From: Paenibacillus monticola
GTDB lineage: Bacteria > Bacillota > Bacilli > Paenibacillales > Paenibacillaceae
Direction: 5' to 3'
Assembly: GCF_009664975.1 (NCBI RefSeq)
Contig: NZ_WJXB01000002.1
Location: forward strand, 310,001 to 374,000
DNA length: 64,000 nucleotides
The stretch's first letter is position 1. Each line of letters starts with the position of its first letter. The notes beneath the pieces were generated by a model, which worked only from the letters and a program-made list of their open reading frames with translations, ran no database searches and was not told the DNA's origin. This document shows, one piece after another, positions 54,469 to 63,001 of the stretch. The position numbers were made by a program, and so were the translations under genes.

Positions 54469-54508
54469 TCTTCATCAGCTCCCAGATGGTAGTTGTAATT
54501 ATACTTCT

Positions 54509-54733
54509 CTACATTCTTTTGGAATAGTAATTGGATAATATAATGGCCAGCACAAGCTCCAAGAGCAACACTGAAGATATCATGATAATGATGATCACAT
54601 TCGTGCCCATAAATCCAAGTGCCAAAACAATAACAGTAAGCGCATATAAGACAATTCGGTTAATTTGCGCTCCAACCTTTTCTCTAATTCGAGTATTTCG
54701 CTCATCGTTTATTTCACTCTTTTTCTTGCGCAC
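54509..54733 (-). CDS. DUF2178-like small membrane protein
   Basis: 74 residues: charged N-terminus with NDERNTRIREKVGAQINRIV then two helices (about 27-45 and 50-68). The NDERN-IRxKxG pattern and two-helix layout resemble DUF2178 proteins. It overlaps the preceding ORF by 25 bases and starts with GTG, so it is probably co-translated. Part of a small XRE-controlled operon. Confidence 0.6.
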   Translation of the reverse strand: MRKKKSEINDERNTRIREKVGAQINRIVLYALTVIVLALGFMGTNVIIIIMISSVLLLELVLAIILSNYYSKRM

Positions 54734-54903
54734 AAGCCAATTAAATTACCGATTCCCAGACAAAATAGTGCGGCTCCCAGACCTATGCATAATCCAGAGA
54801 GACTTTTGAGTGCTTCTCCAGTGAACACAAACCCGCCCAGATAGACAGAAGCTGCACCCAGAAGGGCTATAATTGCGTACAACTCTATTTTACTCTTATG
54901 CAT
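54709..54903 (-). CDS. Small membrane protein, 64 residues
   Basis: Two hydrophobic helices (KIELYAIIALLGAASVYLGG and the SLSGLCIGLGAALFCLGIGN segment), basic ends. ATG 54903 has AGGAGTAGGGG upstream; four bases separate it from the XRE stop. The 25-base overlap with the next gene shows tight coupling. Family not recognised. Confidence 0.6.
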   Translation of the reverse strand: MHKSKIELYAIIALLGAASVYLGGFVFTGEALKSLSGLCIGLGAALFCLGIGNLIGLCARKRVK

Positions 54904-54907
54904 TCCC

Positions 54908-55105
54908 CTACTCCTCCTCATATATAAAAATTTCCTCAATATTCAATTTGAAATATCTAGAAATTTTGAAAGCAAGCAGGATAGACGGATTATAACGTCC
55001 ATTCTCAAGCGAACCTATAGTTTGTCTTGAAACCTCCAAAGCTTCGGCAAGCCCTTCTTGCTTGATGCCTCGCTGCTTCCTTATTTCTTCGAGCCTGTTC
55101 TTCAC
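54908..55105 (-). CDS. XRE-family small repressor (YozG/YgzD-like)
   Basis: 65 residues, a single Cro/C1-type helix-turn-helix: KNRLEEIRKQRGIKQEGLAE then ALEVSRQTIGSLENGRYNPS. The tail LLAFKISRYFKLNIEEIF is the standard end of this family. GTG 55105 has AGGGGG eight bases upstream. First gene of a three-gene operon with two small membrane proteins, and flanked by two palindromic operators; autorepression is likely. Confidence 0.9.
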   Translation of the reverse strand: MKNRLEEIRKQRGIKQEGLAEALEVSRQTIGSLENGRYNPSILLAFKISRYFKLNIEEIFIYEEE

Positions 55106-55127
55106 GAGAATACCCCCTGCGGCCTTA

Positions 55128-55147
55128 ATGGAAAGCAAGCTTTCCAT
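55128..55147 (-). promoter_or_regulatory. XRE operator 1
   Basis: ATGGAAAGCAAGCTTTCCAT: 9-bp arms ATGGAAAGC/GCTTTCCAT with AA between, centred about 32 bases before the GTG. Confidence 0.75.
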
Positions 55148-55172
55148 TAAATAATATCACAGGCACCATAAA

Positions 55173-55192
55173 ATGGAAAGCAGACTTTCCAT
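55173..55192 (-). promoter_or_regulatory. XRE operator 2
   Basis: ATGGAAAGCAGACTTTCCAT: 8-bp arms ATGGAAAG/CTTTCCAT. It has the same half-sites as operator 1, with the centres 45 bases apart, about four helical turns. Confidence 0.75.
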
Positions 55193-55354
55193 AATTCCAA
55201 AGAATTCATAGAATGTCCTTTTAGACATCATTGACAAAAATATTTATATGTGATATAATATATAACCATTTTATTGATTAATGAAAATATTTTAAGTAAA
55301 CTATGCATTAGCCTTACGGCATAACTCTTATATACGAAATAACGGAGGGATATC

Positions 55355-56104
55355 ATGCATATTGCCAAAGGAATTGAAATGTTAGAGATTTCAGTGCAGA
55401 TTATGGGAGGAAGCAACACCATCTACCCTACATTACTCTGGGATGAGGAAACGGCTGTATTGGTAGATACGGGATATCCTGGCCTGCTGTCCAAATTCAA
55501 AGAGGTTATTAAACAAGCCGATGTCCCTTGGGAGCGGCTGCGCACAATTGTGATAACCCATCAGGATGTGGATCATATCGGCAGCCTACCTGACATGCTG
55601 GCAGAGGAGGATGCAGTGCTGAATGTGCTAGCCCATGAATTGGAGAAGCCCTATATCGAGGGAGAGAAAATGCTGCTCAAACATACGCCGGAAGCCTTAG
55701 CTGCTGCTGCGATGATCCCGCCTCATGTGCCAGAGGAATGGCGGCAGAAATTCCTGTTCACCTTGTCCCATCCGCCCAAAGGACGAGTAGATCAAACCAT
55801 TGGAGGCGGTGACATCCTGCCTTTTGCCGGCGGGATTACAGTCATCTACACACCAGGTCACAGTCCCGGACATCTCAGCCTCTACCATCAGGAGAGCCGC
55901 ACGCTTATTGCTGCTGATGCATTAACCGTCCTAAATGGCGAACTGCACGGACCCGATCGTACAGCTACACCAGATATGGCGTTAGCACTTCGCTCTCTGG
56001 CCAAGCTTGCTGCTTATGACATTGATACTGTAATTTGCTATCACGGGGGATTGTACCGCGGAGACGTAAACCATCGTATTGCTGAATTGGCTCAGGGAAG
56101 GTAA
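55355..56104 (+). CDS. MBL-fold metallo-hydrolase
   Basis: 249 residues. Zinc-binding HxHxDH-type motif appears as THQDVDHIG (about residues 67-75), followed by the His in TPGHSPGHL and Asp in IAADAL, completing the dizinc site; a final His (YHGG) supports it. Hydrolase substrate unknown (glyoxalase II, lactonase or similar). ATG 55355 has GGAGGG upstream. Confidence 0.88.
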   Translation: MHIAKGIEMLEISVQIMGGSNTIYPTLLWDEETAVLVDTGYPGLLSKFKEVIKQADVPWERLRTIVITHQDVDHIGSLPDMLAEEDAVLNVLAHELEKPYIEGEKMLLKHTPEALAAAAMIPPHVPEEWRQKFLFTLSHPPKGRVDQTIGGGDILPFAGGITVIYTPGHSPGHLSLYHQESRTLIAADALTVLNGELHGPDRTATPDMALALRSLAKLAAYDIDTVICYHGGLYRGDVNHRIAELAQGR

Positions 56105-56121
56105 CCATTGACCTATATAAC

Positions 56122-56161
56122 AAAGAAGGCACAGCCGGATTGAACGGGCTTTGCCTTCTTT
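56122..56161. terminator. Bidirectional terminator
   Basis: AAAGAAGGCACAGCC / GGCTTTGCCTTCTTT stem with one mismatch, then T on the plus strand and A-rich on the minus side. It ends both convergent genes. Confidence 0.8.
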
Positions 56162-56192
56162 TTCTAATCACAGGGTCAAACTTCAGCCTGAT

Positions 56193-57065
56193 TTATAGTG
56201 TTTTCTTCACAATCAATCTAATGCCAATGTTCCACGGATCTCTAAACGCAGGTACGCCACCAATATCTTCAACAGCATATCCCGCCTGACGCACACGTTC
56301 TACCACAGCCGTACGCTCTTCTTCATTGGGCAGCAAAAGAGTGAAATAATCAATACCTGCTGCATCCACCGGGGCCGCTGGCGCACCCTGACCCGCCCAA
56401 ATATTAAGACCGATATGATGATGATAACCTCCGGCCGAGATGAACATAGCTGCATCCCCATAATGAGCGGTAAGCTCAAACCCTAACAGATCAACATAGA
56501 ATACCTTGGCCTGACCAAGATCACCAACGTGAAAATGAACATGCCCCATAACTGTCCCTGCTGGCAGTCCATTCCAAGGCAAGCCTGCTGAAGCAGCCAT
56601 CAGTCCGTCTACATCGACGGGGTCTGTAGCCATCTTCACATGGCCTTCTGTATCGTGTTCCCATGTATCCCGGGGACGGTCCCGGTAAATTTCAATGCCG
56701 TTATTATCAGGGTCCTGAATATATAGCGCTTCACTGACCAAATGATCTCCCTGGCCCACATGAATACCTGTAGCAATCAGGTTGCGCATGACCAACCCAA
56801 GACTCGGACGATTCGGAACAAGTATCGCAAAATGATACAGCCCTGCTACCGAATTCCGACGCAGCACCTTAGCATTCTCAATCTCACGCAGAATCAATAA
56901 CACATTCTGACCGTCAGCGGTCATCTCCACCTCACGTCCAGCCTGCCGTAAAATACTTAAACCTACAATATTCTGGTAAAAAGCTAATGAGCGTTCCAAA
57001 TTACTTACTCTAATCTGCACAAGACCTATCGTAAAGTCAGGATGTAAAGTTGTAGCTGCTGTCAT
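56193..57065 (-). CDS. VOC-family ring-cleavage dioxygenase (CatE-like)
   Basis: 290 residues with two VOC/glyoxalase folds. Fe-binding His and Glu positions are suggested by GLVQIRVSNLERSLAFYQ (N half) and GHVHFHVGDLGQAKVFYVDL, YHHHIGLNIWAGQ (C half). CatE of Bacillus, catechol-2,3-dioxygenase, has this layout and is regulated by MarR/DUF24-type regulators (family knowledge). GAGGAGGAAG precedes ATG 57065. The partner catD-like gene is not adjacent. Confidence 0.82.
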   Translation of the reverse strand: MTAATTLHPDFTIGLVQIRVSNLERSLAFYQNIVGLSILRQAGREVEMTADGQNVLLILREIENAKVLRRNSVAGLYHFAILVPNRPSLGLVMRNLIATGIHVGQGDHLVSEALYIQDPDNNGIEIYRDRPRDTWEHDTEGHVKMATDPVDVDGLMAASAGLPWNGLPAGTVMGHVHFHVGDLGQAKVFYVDLLGFELTAHYGDAAMFISAGGYHHHIGLNIWAGQGAPAAPVDAAGIDYFTLLLPNEEERTAVVERVRQAGYAVEDIGGVPAFRDPWNIGIRLIVKKTL

Positions 57066-57138
57066 ATAACTTCCTCCTCATATACTAATCAAGTTCTTAT
57101 CATTCTATATTACAACTATTCCAATTACATAGTAGCTA

Positions 57139-57152
57139 TACTAATTATAGTA
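57139..57152 (-). promoter_or_regulatory. TACTA-ATTA-TAGTA dyad before the VOC gene
   Basis: A 14-base palindrome with 5-bp arms, about 74 bases upstream of the start. Similar dyads are used by YodB/CatR-type redox repressors of catE; the match is suggestive only. Confidence 0.4.
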
Positions 57153-57288
57153 ACATTCTATATGTTTGTCAATTACCTCCACTCACAATTCATAATTCAA
57201 TTATATGTTATGTTTCATCACGCAATTTAATAAAAAAGCCACAAAATCATCTAAAATTTATTTATTTTAAATTTATAAGTTATATTTA

Positions 57289-57317
57289 TTGACATGAACC
57301 TAAAAGCTATCTATAGT
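57289..57317 (+). promoter_or_regulatory. Sigma-A promoter of the nitrate operon
   Basis: TTGACA, 17 bases, TATAGT. Predicted transcription start near 57324, so the operon has a leader of about 170 bases before the transporter gene. Confidence 0.75.
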
Positions 57318-57343
57318 AGCAATATAAGATTCCAACAACCAAA

Positions 57344-57468
57344 TGACACAATGTTGTGTCAGCTATTCAGACAATTAAAAAAGTCAGTCACGATGGCGTG
57401 GCTGCACCGGCAATGAGGCCGATTAACTAAATTCGCAGGTATGCGAGTTCTGTTAGTCGGTCTCTTTT
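57344..57468 (+). ncRNA. Candidate ANTAR-type antitermination leader of the nitrate operon
   Basis: Three hairpins, then a T-run. Hairpin 1 (57344-57361): TGACAC / GTGTCA stem, six-base loop AATGTT. Hairpin 2 (57385-57404): CAGTCACG / CGTGGCTG. Hairpin 3 (57408-57421): CGGC / GCCG, six-base loop AATGAG. Hairpin 3 overlaps the 5' arm of a 13-bp terminator (GAGGCCGATTAAC, 57415-57427, pairing with 57452-57464) followed by TTTT, so the two exclude each other. Loops 1 and 3 both carry A at position 1 and G at 4, the signature of targets of ANTAR antiterminators such as NasR/NasT (family knowledge). Coordinates of pairing were worked out by hand. Confidence 0.65.
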
Positions 57469-57496
57469 CGTCTACACATTTAAGGGGGAATTTACG

Positions 57497-58729
57497 ATGG
57501 AAGCAAAAAGTTTTCGGAAATCAGGCCATTTTCCAAGTTTGATATCAGCGTTTCTATATTTTGATGTCAGCTTTATGATTTGGGTCATGTGTGGGGCTTT
57601 GTCACTCTATATCACCAAAGATTTTGGTTTATCCGATACTCAGAAAGCGACTATGGTAGCCATCCCCATATTGGGCGGTTCCTTCTTCCGAATACCGATG
57701 GGAATATTAGCAGATCGTATTGGTTGTAAAAAAGCAGGGCTTATCGGAATGATACTTTCCATTGTTCCACTTCTCTGGGGCTGGTTAGGCGGTACTAGTT
57801 TGCTTCAAATTCAATCCATTGGATTCTTGCTCGGCTTCGCAGGTGCCAGCTTTGCAGTAGCGCTTTCCTTGGCCAGCCGCTGGTATCCTCCACAATATCA
57901 AGGTCTGGCCATGGGAATCGCAGGAGCGGGAAACAGCGGTACTGCGCTAGCTACCTTTTTCGGACCTCAGATCGCTCAGGCTTACGGATGGCATAATGTT
58001 TTTGGAATTGCAATTATCCCTTTGGTCCTTGTCATTATTGTGTTTGCAGTATTAGTGAAGGATGCTCCAAACGCCCCTGCACCTAAAACCTTGAAGGATT
58101 ACCTCAGTGTATTAAAATTTGCGGATACCTGGTGGTTCTCCATTTTCTACGCGATTACATTCGGCGGTTTTGTCGGGTTTGCCAGCTACGCCAGCATTTT
58201 CTTCTATGATGTCTACGGTGATAATGTTCACGCCGGTGGTATAACCAAAGTACAGGTTGGTTACCTGGTTACCATAACGGTTATAGCAGGCAGCTTCTTC
58301 CGACCTGTTGGGGGCTGGATTGCCGACAAAATTGGCGGAATGCGATTCCTGACGATGTTGTTCAGTGTCATTTCTGTATGTGCATTTGCAATTGCGACAA
58401 TGCCTGATTCCTTCCTTCTGATGCTTCTTTATACAAGTGTTATGATGGCTTGCCTCGGTATGGGTAACGGCTCGGTGTTCCAGATTGTTCCGCAACGTTT
58501 CTCCAAGGAGATTGGAGTCATTACGGGCTTCGTCGGGGCTGCAGGTGGTTTAGGCGGATATATATTGCCCAAGTACATACTGGGTCCACTTAAAGAATCT
58601 ACAGGCTCTCACGTGACTGGATTTCTGGTTATAGGTTCCATCGTTCTAGTAACAACAATGGTATTCTTCGCTGTAACCCGCTCTTGGAAAAAGTCTTGGG
58701 CTACCAAGGAATCTGGGGTTAACTTCTAA
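57497..58729 (+). CDS. Nitrate/nitrite MFS transporter (NarK/NasA type)
   Basis: 410 residues, twelve membrane helices. NNP-family signatures: motif A-like GILADRIGCKKAG, the nitrate signature GAGNSGTALATFFGPQIA (helix 5) and a second GFVGAAGGLGGYILP in helix 11. Imports nitrate for assimilation. AAGGGGG precedes ATG 57497. Upstream lies a conditional terminator, so expression needs antitermination. It is the first gene of an operon with the reductase fusion. Confidence 0.93.
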   Translation: MEAKSFRKSGHFPSLISAFLYFDVSFMIWVMCGALSLYITKDFGLSDTQKATMVAIPILGGSFFRIPMGILADRIGCKKAGLIGMILSIVPLLWGWLGGTSLLQIQSIGFLLGFAGASFAVALSLASRWYPPQYQGLAMGIAGAGNSGTALATFFGPQIAQAYGWHNVFGIAIIPLVLVIIVFAVLVKDAPNAPAPKTLKDYLSVLKFADTWWFSIFYAITFGGFVGFASYASIFFYDVYGDNVHAGGITKVQVGYLVTITVIAGSFFRPVGGWIADKIGGMRFLTMLFSVISVCAFAIATMPDSFLLMLLYTSVMMACLGMGNGSVFQIVPQRFSKEIGVITGFVGAAGGLGGYILPKYILGPLKESTGSHVTGFLVIGSIVLVTTMVFFAVTRSWKKSWATKESGVNF

Positions 58730-58792
58730 GACTGTTTGAATGAAACTAAATTCGTGCTTAGAGCACTTCCCTGGGGGTGAACCAACATCAAC

Positions 58793-61700
58793 ATGACCAC
58801 TACAAAAGTGAAAAGCGTCTGCCCCTATTGCGGTGTTGGCTGTGGAATTGTGCTCGAAGTATCCGATAACCGTGTGGTCAAAGTCACAGGTGATAAAGAG
58901 CACCCTGCCAATTTCGGCAGATTGTGTACCAAAGGAAAGACTTGTGCTCAAGCCATCACAGAATCTGGACGAATGGAATCCGCGTATACACGTCTATCTC
59001 GAAAAAAAGAACTGCTCAGCACCGGAATGGATGCGGCAATCACTGAGACTGCCCATCGTCTGCGTGGTATCCTTGACGAGCATGGTCCAGATGCCCTGTC
59101 CTTTTATGTGTCCGGCCAAATGTCCCTAGAGGCACAGTACTTGATCAATAAACTGGCCAAGGGTTTCGTCGGCACGAACAACATTGAGTCCAATTCACGC
59201 TTATGTATGGCGAGTGCCGGCAGCGGCTACAAGCTTTCACTTGGATCGGATGGTCCACCAGGTTCTTATCAGGATATGGACCAAACGGACTTGTTTTTCG
59301 TCATTGGGGCCAACATGGCTGACTGTCATCCCATTCTGTTCCTGCGGGTCATGGATCGGGTCAAAGCAGGAGCCAAGCTGATTGTCGTAGACCCCCGCCG
59401 CAATACTACTGCAGATAAAGCATCTCTATATATGCAAATCAAACCCGGAACGGATCTCGCCCTGCTTAATGGTATTTTGCACTTGCTGGTCAAGAACGGG
59501 CATACCGATCCGGACTTTATCGCTGAATTTACCTTTGGTTGGGAGAATATGCTCGACTTTTTGGAAGACTATTCACCGGAGCGGGTAGGCGAAATAACAG
59601 GGATTCCCGCAGCGGATATCCGCCAAGCCGCCTTATGGATCGGCGAATCGCCTGAGTGGATGACCTGCTGGACTATGGGTCTTAATCAAAGTACACACGG
59701 TACATGGCATACGAATGCCATCTGCAACCTTCATTTAGCAACTGGAACCCTATGCCGCCCCGGCAGTGGCCCCTTCTCGCTCACCGGTCAACCGAATGCA
59801 ATGGGCGGCCGGGAGATGGGGTACATGGGGCCGGGTTTACCTGGGCAACGTTCTGTGTTAGTCGAAGCCGACCGTATGTTTATCGAGGATCTGTGGAATA
59901 TTCCTCAAGGCACGCTGAGGACCGAAGTAGGCACTGGCACCGTATCCATGTTTCAGAGTATGCAGGCTGGAGACATCAAGGCCTGTTGGATTATCTGTAC
60001 GAACCCCGTGGCCACCGTTCTCAATCGGAAGACGGTCATCGCTGGCTTGCAAAAGGCTGAACTGGTTATTACACAGGATGCATTTCTGGATACCGAGACT
60101 AACCGATATGCAGATATTATGCTGCCTGGTGCATTATGGTCAGAAGGCGAAGGCATAATGATCAATTCCGAACGCAACTTAACCTTGCTGCAAAAGGCCG
60201 TTGATCCACCTGGAGCAGCATTGCCCGATTGGCAGATCATCGCTCGGGTAGCTTGTGAAATGGGCTACGCTGCCGCTTTTTCTTACACCTCCGCAGCTGA
60301 AGTCTATCAAGAAATCCAACAGGCCTGGAATCCCAAAACCGGATATGACATCCGAGGTGCTACTTATGATCGACTACACGAAACATCTATGCAATGGCCC
60401 TGCGCCCCAGACAGCCCAAGTGATCGAAATCCGATCCGCTATTTGAATAATGGGGTCAGTCAAACGCTTAAAGTACATGCAGACAGCAGTAGCCCACGCC
60501 TCGTATTTCCGACTGAAAGTGGAAAAGGGATTTTCCTGGCGCGTCCCTATTTGCCGCCTGCAGAGATGCCGGACAGCGAATATTCTATTGTACTCAATAC
60601 GGGTCGTCTGCAGCATCAATGGCACACCATGACCAAGACGGGGAAGATTCCTACCTTAAACAAGCTGAACCCGGGTCCCTTTATCGAAATTCACGCCGAA
60701 GACGCCGCAACACTTGGCATAAACGAGCGAGATCTTGTAGAAGTACGCTCACGGCGAGGTTTTGCTAGGCTGCCAGCGGTTATTACCGACAGGGTTCGTC
60801 CGGGCAACAGCTTCGCTCCCTTCCACTGGAATGATTTATTTGGCGACAATCTGGCCATAAACGACGTCACTAACGATGCGATCGATCCCATATCCTTTCA
60901 GCCTGAATTTAAATTTTGTGCCATCTCTCTTGTCCGAGCACCCATCCAATCTCTCGAAGCTGAAGTGAAGGAGGAAGCATATATGGCGCAAGTGGATCTG
61001 CTAGGCAGCATGCTAGGTATTGAACCTACTTCAACCCTGACGCTGAACGATCATGAGAAAATATACATTTCCGGATTTTTAGCCAGTTTGCGCACGAAGG
61101 ATTCGATATTAGCTCCGGGCATTCCCGTCTTGCCTCCCACTGCACCTTTTGAACCGGCCACAAGGTATTGGATGGATGGCTTGCTGGCGGGTATGTTCTC
61201 CCGAACCTACCTTCCTGACGCAGGACTCATTCCGACATCTACACTACCAGCCTCACCAGAGTCCGGCGTTACCTTCTCACCTTCGGTAGAGGGCGTAAGT
61301 AAATTGCCCGTCACTATTCTTTGGGCCTCACAAACCGGAACGGTGGAAAATGCAGCAATCAACTACGCTAAGAAGCTGCAGGACTCCGGTCATAACATAC
61401 GGCTTGTAAATATGAATGCTTATTCCATAGCAGATCTCCCTAAGGAACATCTTGTCTTGTTCATGGCCAGCACCTTCGGGGCTGGCGATCCTCCAGATAA
61501 CGGCGAATACTTCTGGCAGGCCCTGAACGCAAATAACGCGCCTCAACTATCCGATCTTCGCTACACCGTTCTTGCTTTCGGCGATTCTAGTTACGACCAG
61601 TTCTGCGGATTCGGGCGCAACCTGGATGTCCGTTTGGAGCAGCTTGGCGCACAGCGGCTCCTGAATCGCATCGATTGCGATACAGACTATGAAGAGCAAA

Positions 61701-62959
61701 GTGCATCGTGGCTAAGTGCGGTCGAGTTGTCATTAATTGAGTCAGCTACCACCCCAACTAGGGATCGCATGATCAGCGACATAATATCGGAACCCGCAGC
61801 ACAATCAGCTGCTACTGTCGAGCTTGTGGGGGGAAATAGATATGACCGCAATCATCCCCTTCAGACGTTTATCCTGGCCAATCGCCGGCTGAATAAAGAG
61901 AATTCCGAGAAAGAAATACGCCAATATGTGTTCAACCTCAAGAACACGGGTCTGCAATTTGAAGCCGGTGATGCGCTGGGCATCTGGCCGACTAACTGTC
62001 CAGCGCTCGTCGAGGATATTTTAGCCGCCATCAAGCTTAACCCTTCAGTCCCAGTGATGGTTAAAGACCGTGGAGAGATGCCCATCGTTGAGGCGATGCT
62101 TCGGCACTTCGAAATCACCCATATCACAGTCGGAATGCTTCAGTTTGTTCAGGAACACTCGCGCAGCAGCATGTTGGGTGAGCTTCTTAAGAGTGAGAAT
62201 AAAACACAACTAAAGAAATGGCTGGGGGGACATCAGCTGGTCGATTTATTGCAGGAGTTTCCGGTAACTATTCTTGCGACTGAATTTATCCAATGTCTCA
62301 AAGCTATGCAGCCGCGCTTGTATTCCATATCATCAAGCCCGAAGGCCAATCCAGACGAGGTGCATATAACGGTATCGACCGTACGTTATGAAGTAAACGG
62401 AAAATCCCGCAAAGGGGTATGCTCCACCTTCCTCGCTGACCATGCCGAACAGCATACTGAAATTCCGATTTTCATTCAAAAGGCGGCCCATTTCCGCCCA
62501 CCATCCAACCCGAATGTACCGATGATCATGGTCGGACCGGGTACAGGAGTCGGCCCTTTTCGCGGCTTCCTACAGGAGCGCAAAGCTATCGGGGCCAAGG
62601 GCAAGAACTGGTTAATCTTTGGAGAACAGCGAGCGGATAGTGACTTCCTCTTCAAGGATGAGCTTGAGGACCTGCAGAAAGCAGGCTTCCTGAATCGTCT
62701 GGATACCGCCTTTTCACGTGACCAGCCTCAAAAAATTTATGTTCAGCATCGTATGATTGAGCATGGGGCGGAGTTATGGGCATGGCTTGCAGCAGGTGCT
62801 CACTTTTATGTATGCGGAGATGCCAATAAGATGGCCAAAGAGGTCGATGCTACGCTTAAGAAAATCATTCTGCAGCATAGTGGGATGAACGCGGATGCGA
62901 TTGATGATTACGTGAAAGACATGTCGTTAAGCAAACGGTATTCGCGGGATGTATATTAG
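58793..62959 (+). CDS. Fused assimilatory nitrate reductase with NADPH-flavoprotein reductase domain
   Basis: 1388 residues. N-terminal [4Fe-4S] domain with Cys10, Cys13, Cys17 and Cys45 and Lys47 (VCPYCGVGC ... RLCTKGK). Molybdopterin-guanine-dinucleotide core to about residue 700, with Mo-ligand Cys138 in NSRLCMASAG. A linker, then a flavodoxin domain from about 835 (ILWASQTGTVENAA), FAD domain with RLYSISSSP at about 1174, and NADPH domain with GPGTGVGPFRGF at about 1248. The second part is a CysJ/cytochrome P450 reductase-type electron supplier. Electrons flow from NADPH through FAD/FMN to the Mo site, which reduces nitrate to nitrite, in one chain. It follows the transporter in the same operon. 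Confidence 0.93.
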   Translation: MTTTKVKSVCPYCGVGCGIVLEVSDNRVVKVTGDKEHPANFGRLCTKGKTCAQAITESGRMESAYTRLSRKKELLSTGMDAAITETAHRLRGILDEHGPDALSFYVSGQMSLEAQYLINKLAKGFVGTNNIESNSRLCMASAGSGYKLSLGSDGPPGSYQDMDQTDLFFVIGANMADCHPILFLRVMDRVKAGAKLIVVDPRRNTTADKASLYMQIKPGTDLALLNGILHLLVKNGHTDPDFIAEFTFGWENMLDFLEDYSPERVGEITGIPAADIRQAALWIGESPEWMTCWTMGLNQSTHGTWHTNAICNLHLATGTLCRPGSGPFSLTGQPNAMGGREMGYMGPGLPGQRSVLVEADRMFIEDLWNIPQGTLRTEVGTGTVSMFQSMQAGDIKACWIICTNPVATVLNRKTVIAGLQKAELVITQDAFLDTETNRYADIMLPGALWSEGEGIMINSERNLTLLQKAVDPPGAALPDWQIIARVACEMGYAAAFSYTSAAEVYQEIQQAWNPKTGYDIRGATYDRLHETSMQWPCAPDSPSDRNPIRYLNNGVSQTLKVHADSSSPRLVFPTESGKGIFLARPYLPPAEMPDSEYSIVLNTGRLQHQWHTMTKTGKIPTLNKLNPGPFIEIHAEDAATLGINERDLVEVRSRRGFARLPAVITDRVRPGNSFAPFHWNDLFGDNLAINDVTNDAIDPISFQPEFKFCAISLVRAPIQSLEAEVKEEAYMAQVDLLGSMLGIEPTSTLTLNDHEKIYISGFLASLRTKDSILAPGIPVLPPTAPFEPATRYWMDGLLAGMFSRTYLPDAGLIPTSTLPASPESGVTFSPSVEGVSKLPVTILWASQTGTVENAAINYAKKLQDSGHNIRLVNMNAYSIADLPKEHLVLFMASTFGAGDPPDNGEYFWQALNANNAPQLSDLRYTVLAFGDSSYDQFCGFGRNLDVRLEQLGAQRLLNRIDCDTDYEEQSASWLSAVELSLIESATTPTRDRMISDIISEPAAQSAATVELVGGNRYDRNHPLQTFILANRRLNKENSEKEIRQYVFNLKNTGLQFEAGDALGIWPTNCPALVEDILAAIKLNPSVPVMVKDRGEMPIVEAMLRHFEITHITVGMLQFVQEHSRSSMLGELLKSENKTQLKKWLGGHQLVDLLQEFPVTILATEFIQCLKAMQPRLYSISSSPKANPDEVHITVSTVRYEVNGKSRKGVCSTFLADHAEQHTEIPIFIQKAAHFRPPSNPNVPMIMVGPGTGVGPFRGFLQERKAIGAKGKNWLIFGEQRADSDFLFKDELEDLQKAGFLNRLDTAFSRDQPQKIYVQHRMIEHGAELWAWLAAGAHFYVCGDANKMAKEVDATLKKIILQHSGMNADAIDDYVKDMSLSKRYSRDVY

Positions 62960-62964
62960 TCAAG

Positions 62965-63001
62965 AAGAAACCTTGATCATTAAGACTGATCAAGGTTTCT
63001 T
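62965..63001. terminator. Terminator after the reductase gene
   Basis: AAGAAACCTTGATC / GATCAAGGTTTCTT 14-bp perfect stem with 9-base loop. It also covers the 3' end of the minus-strand permease gene. Confidence 0.85.
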
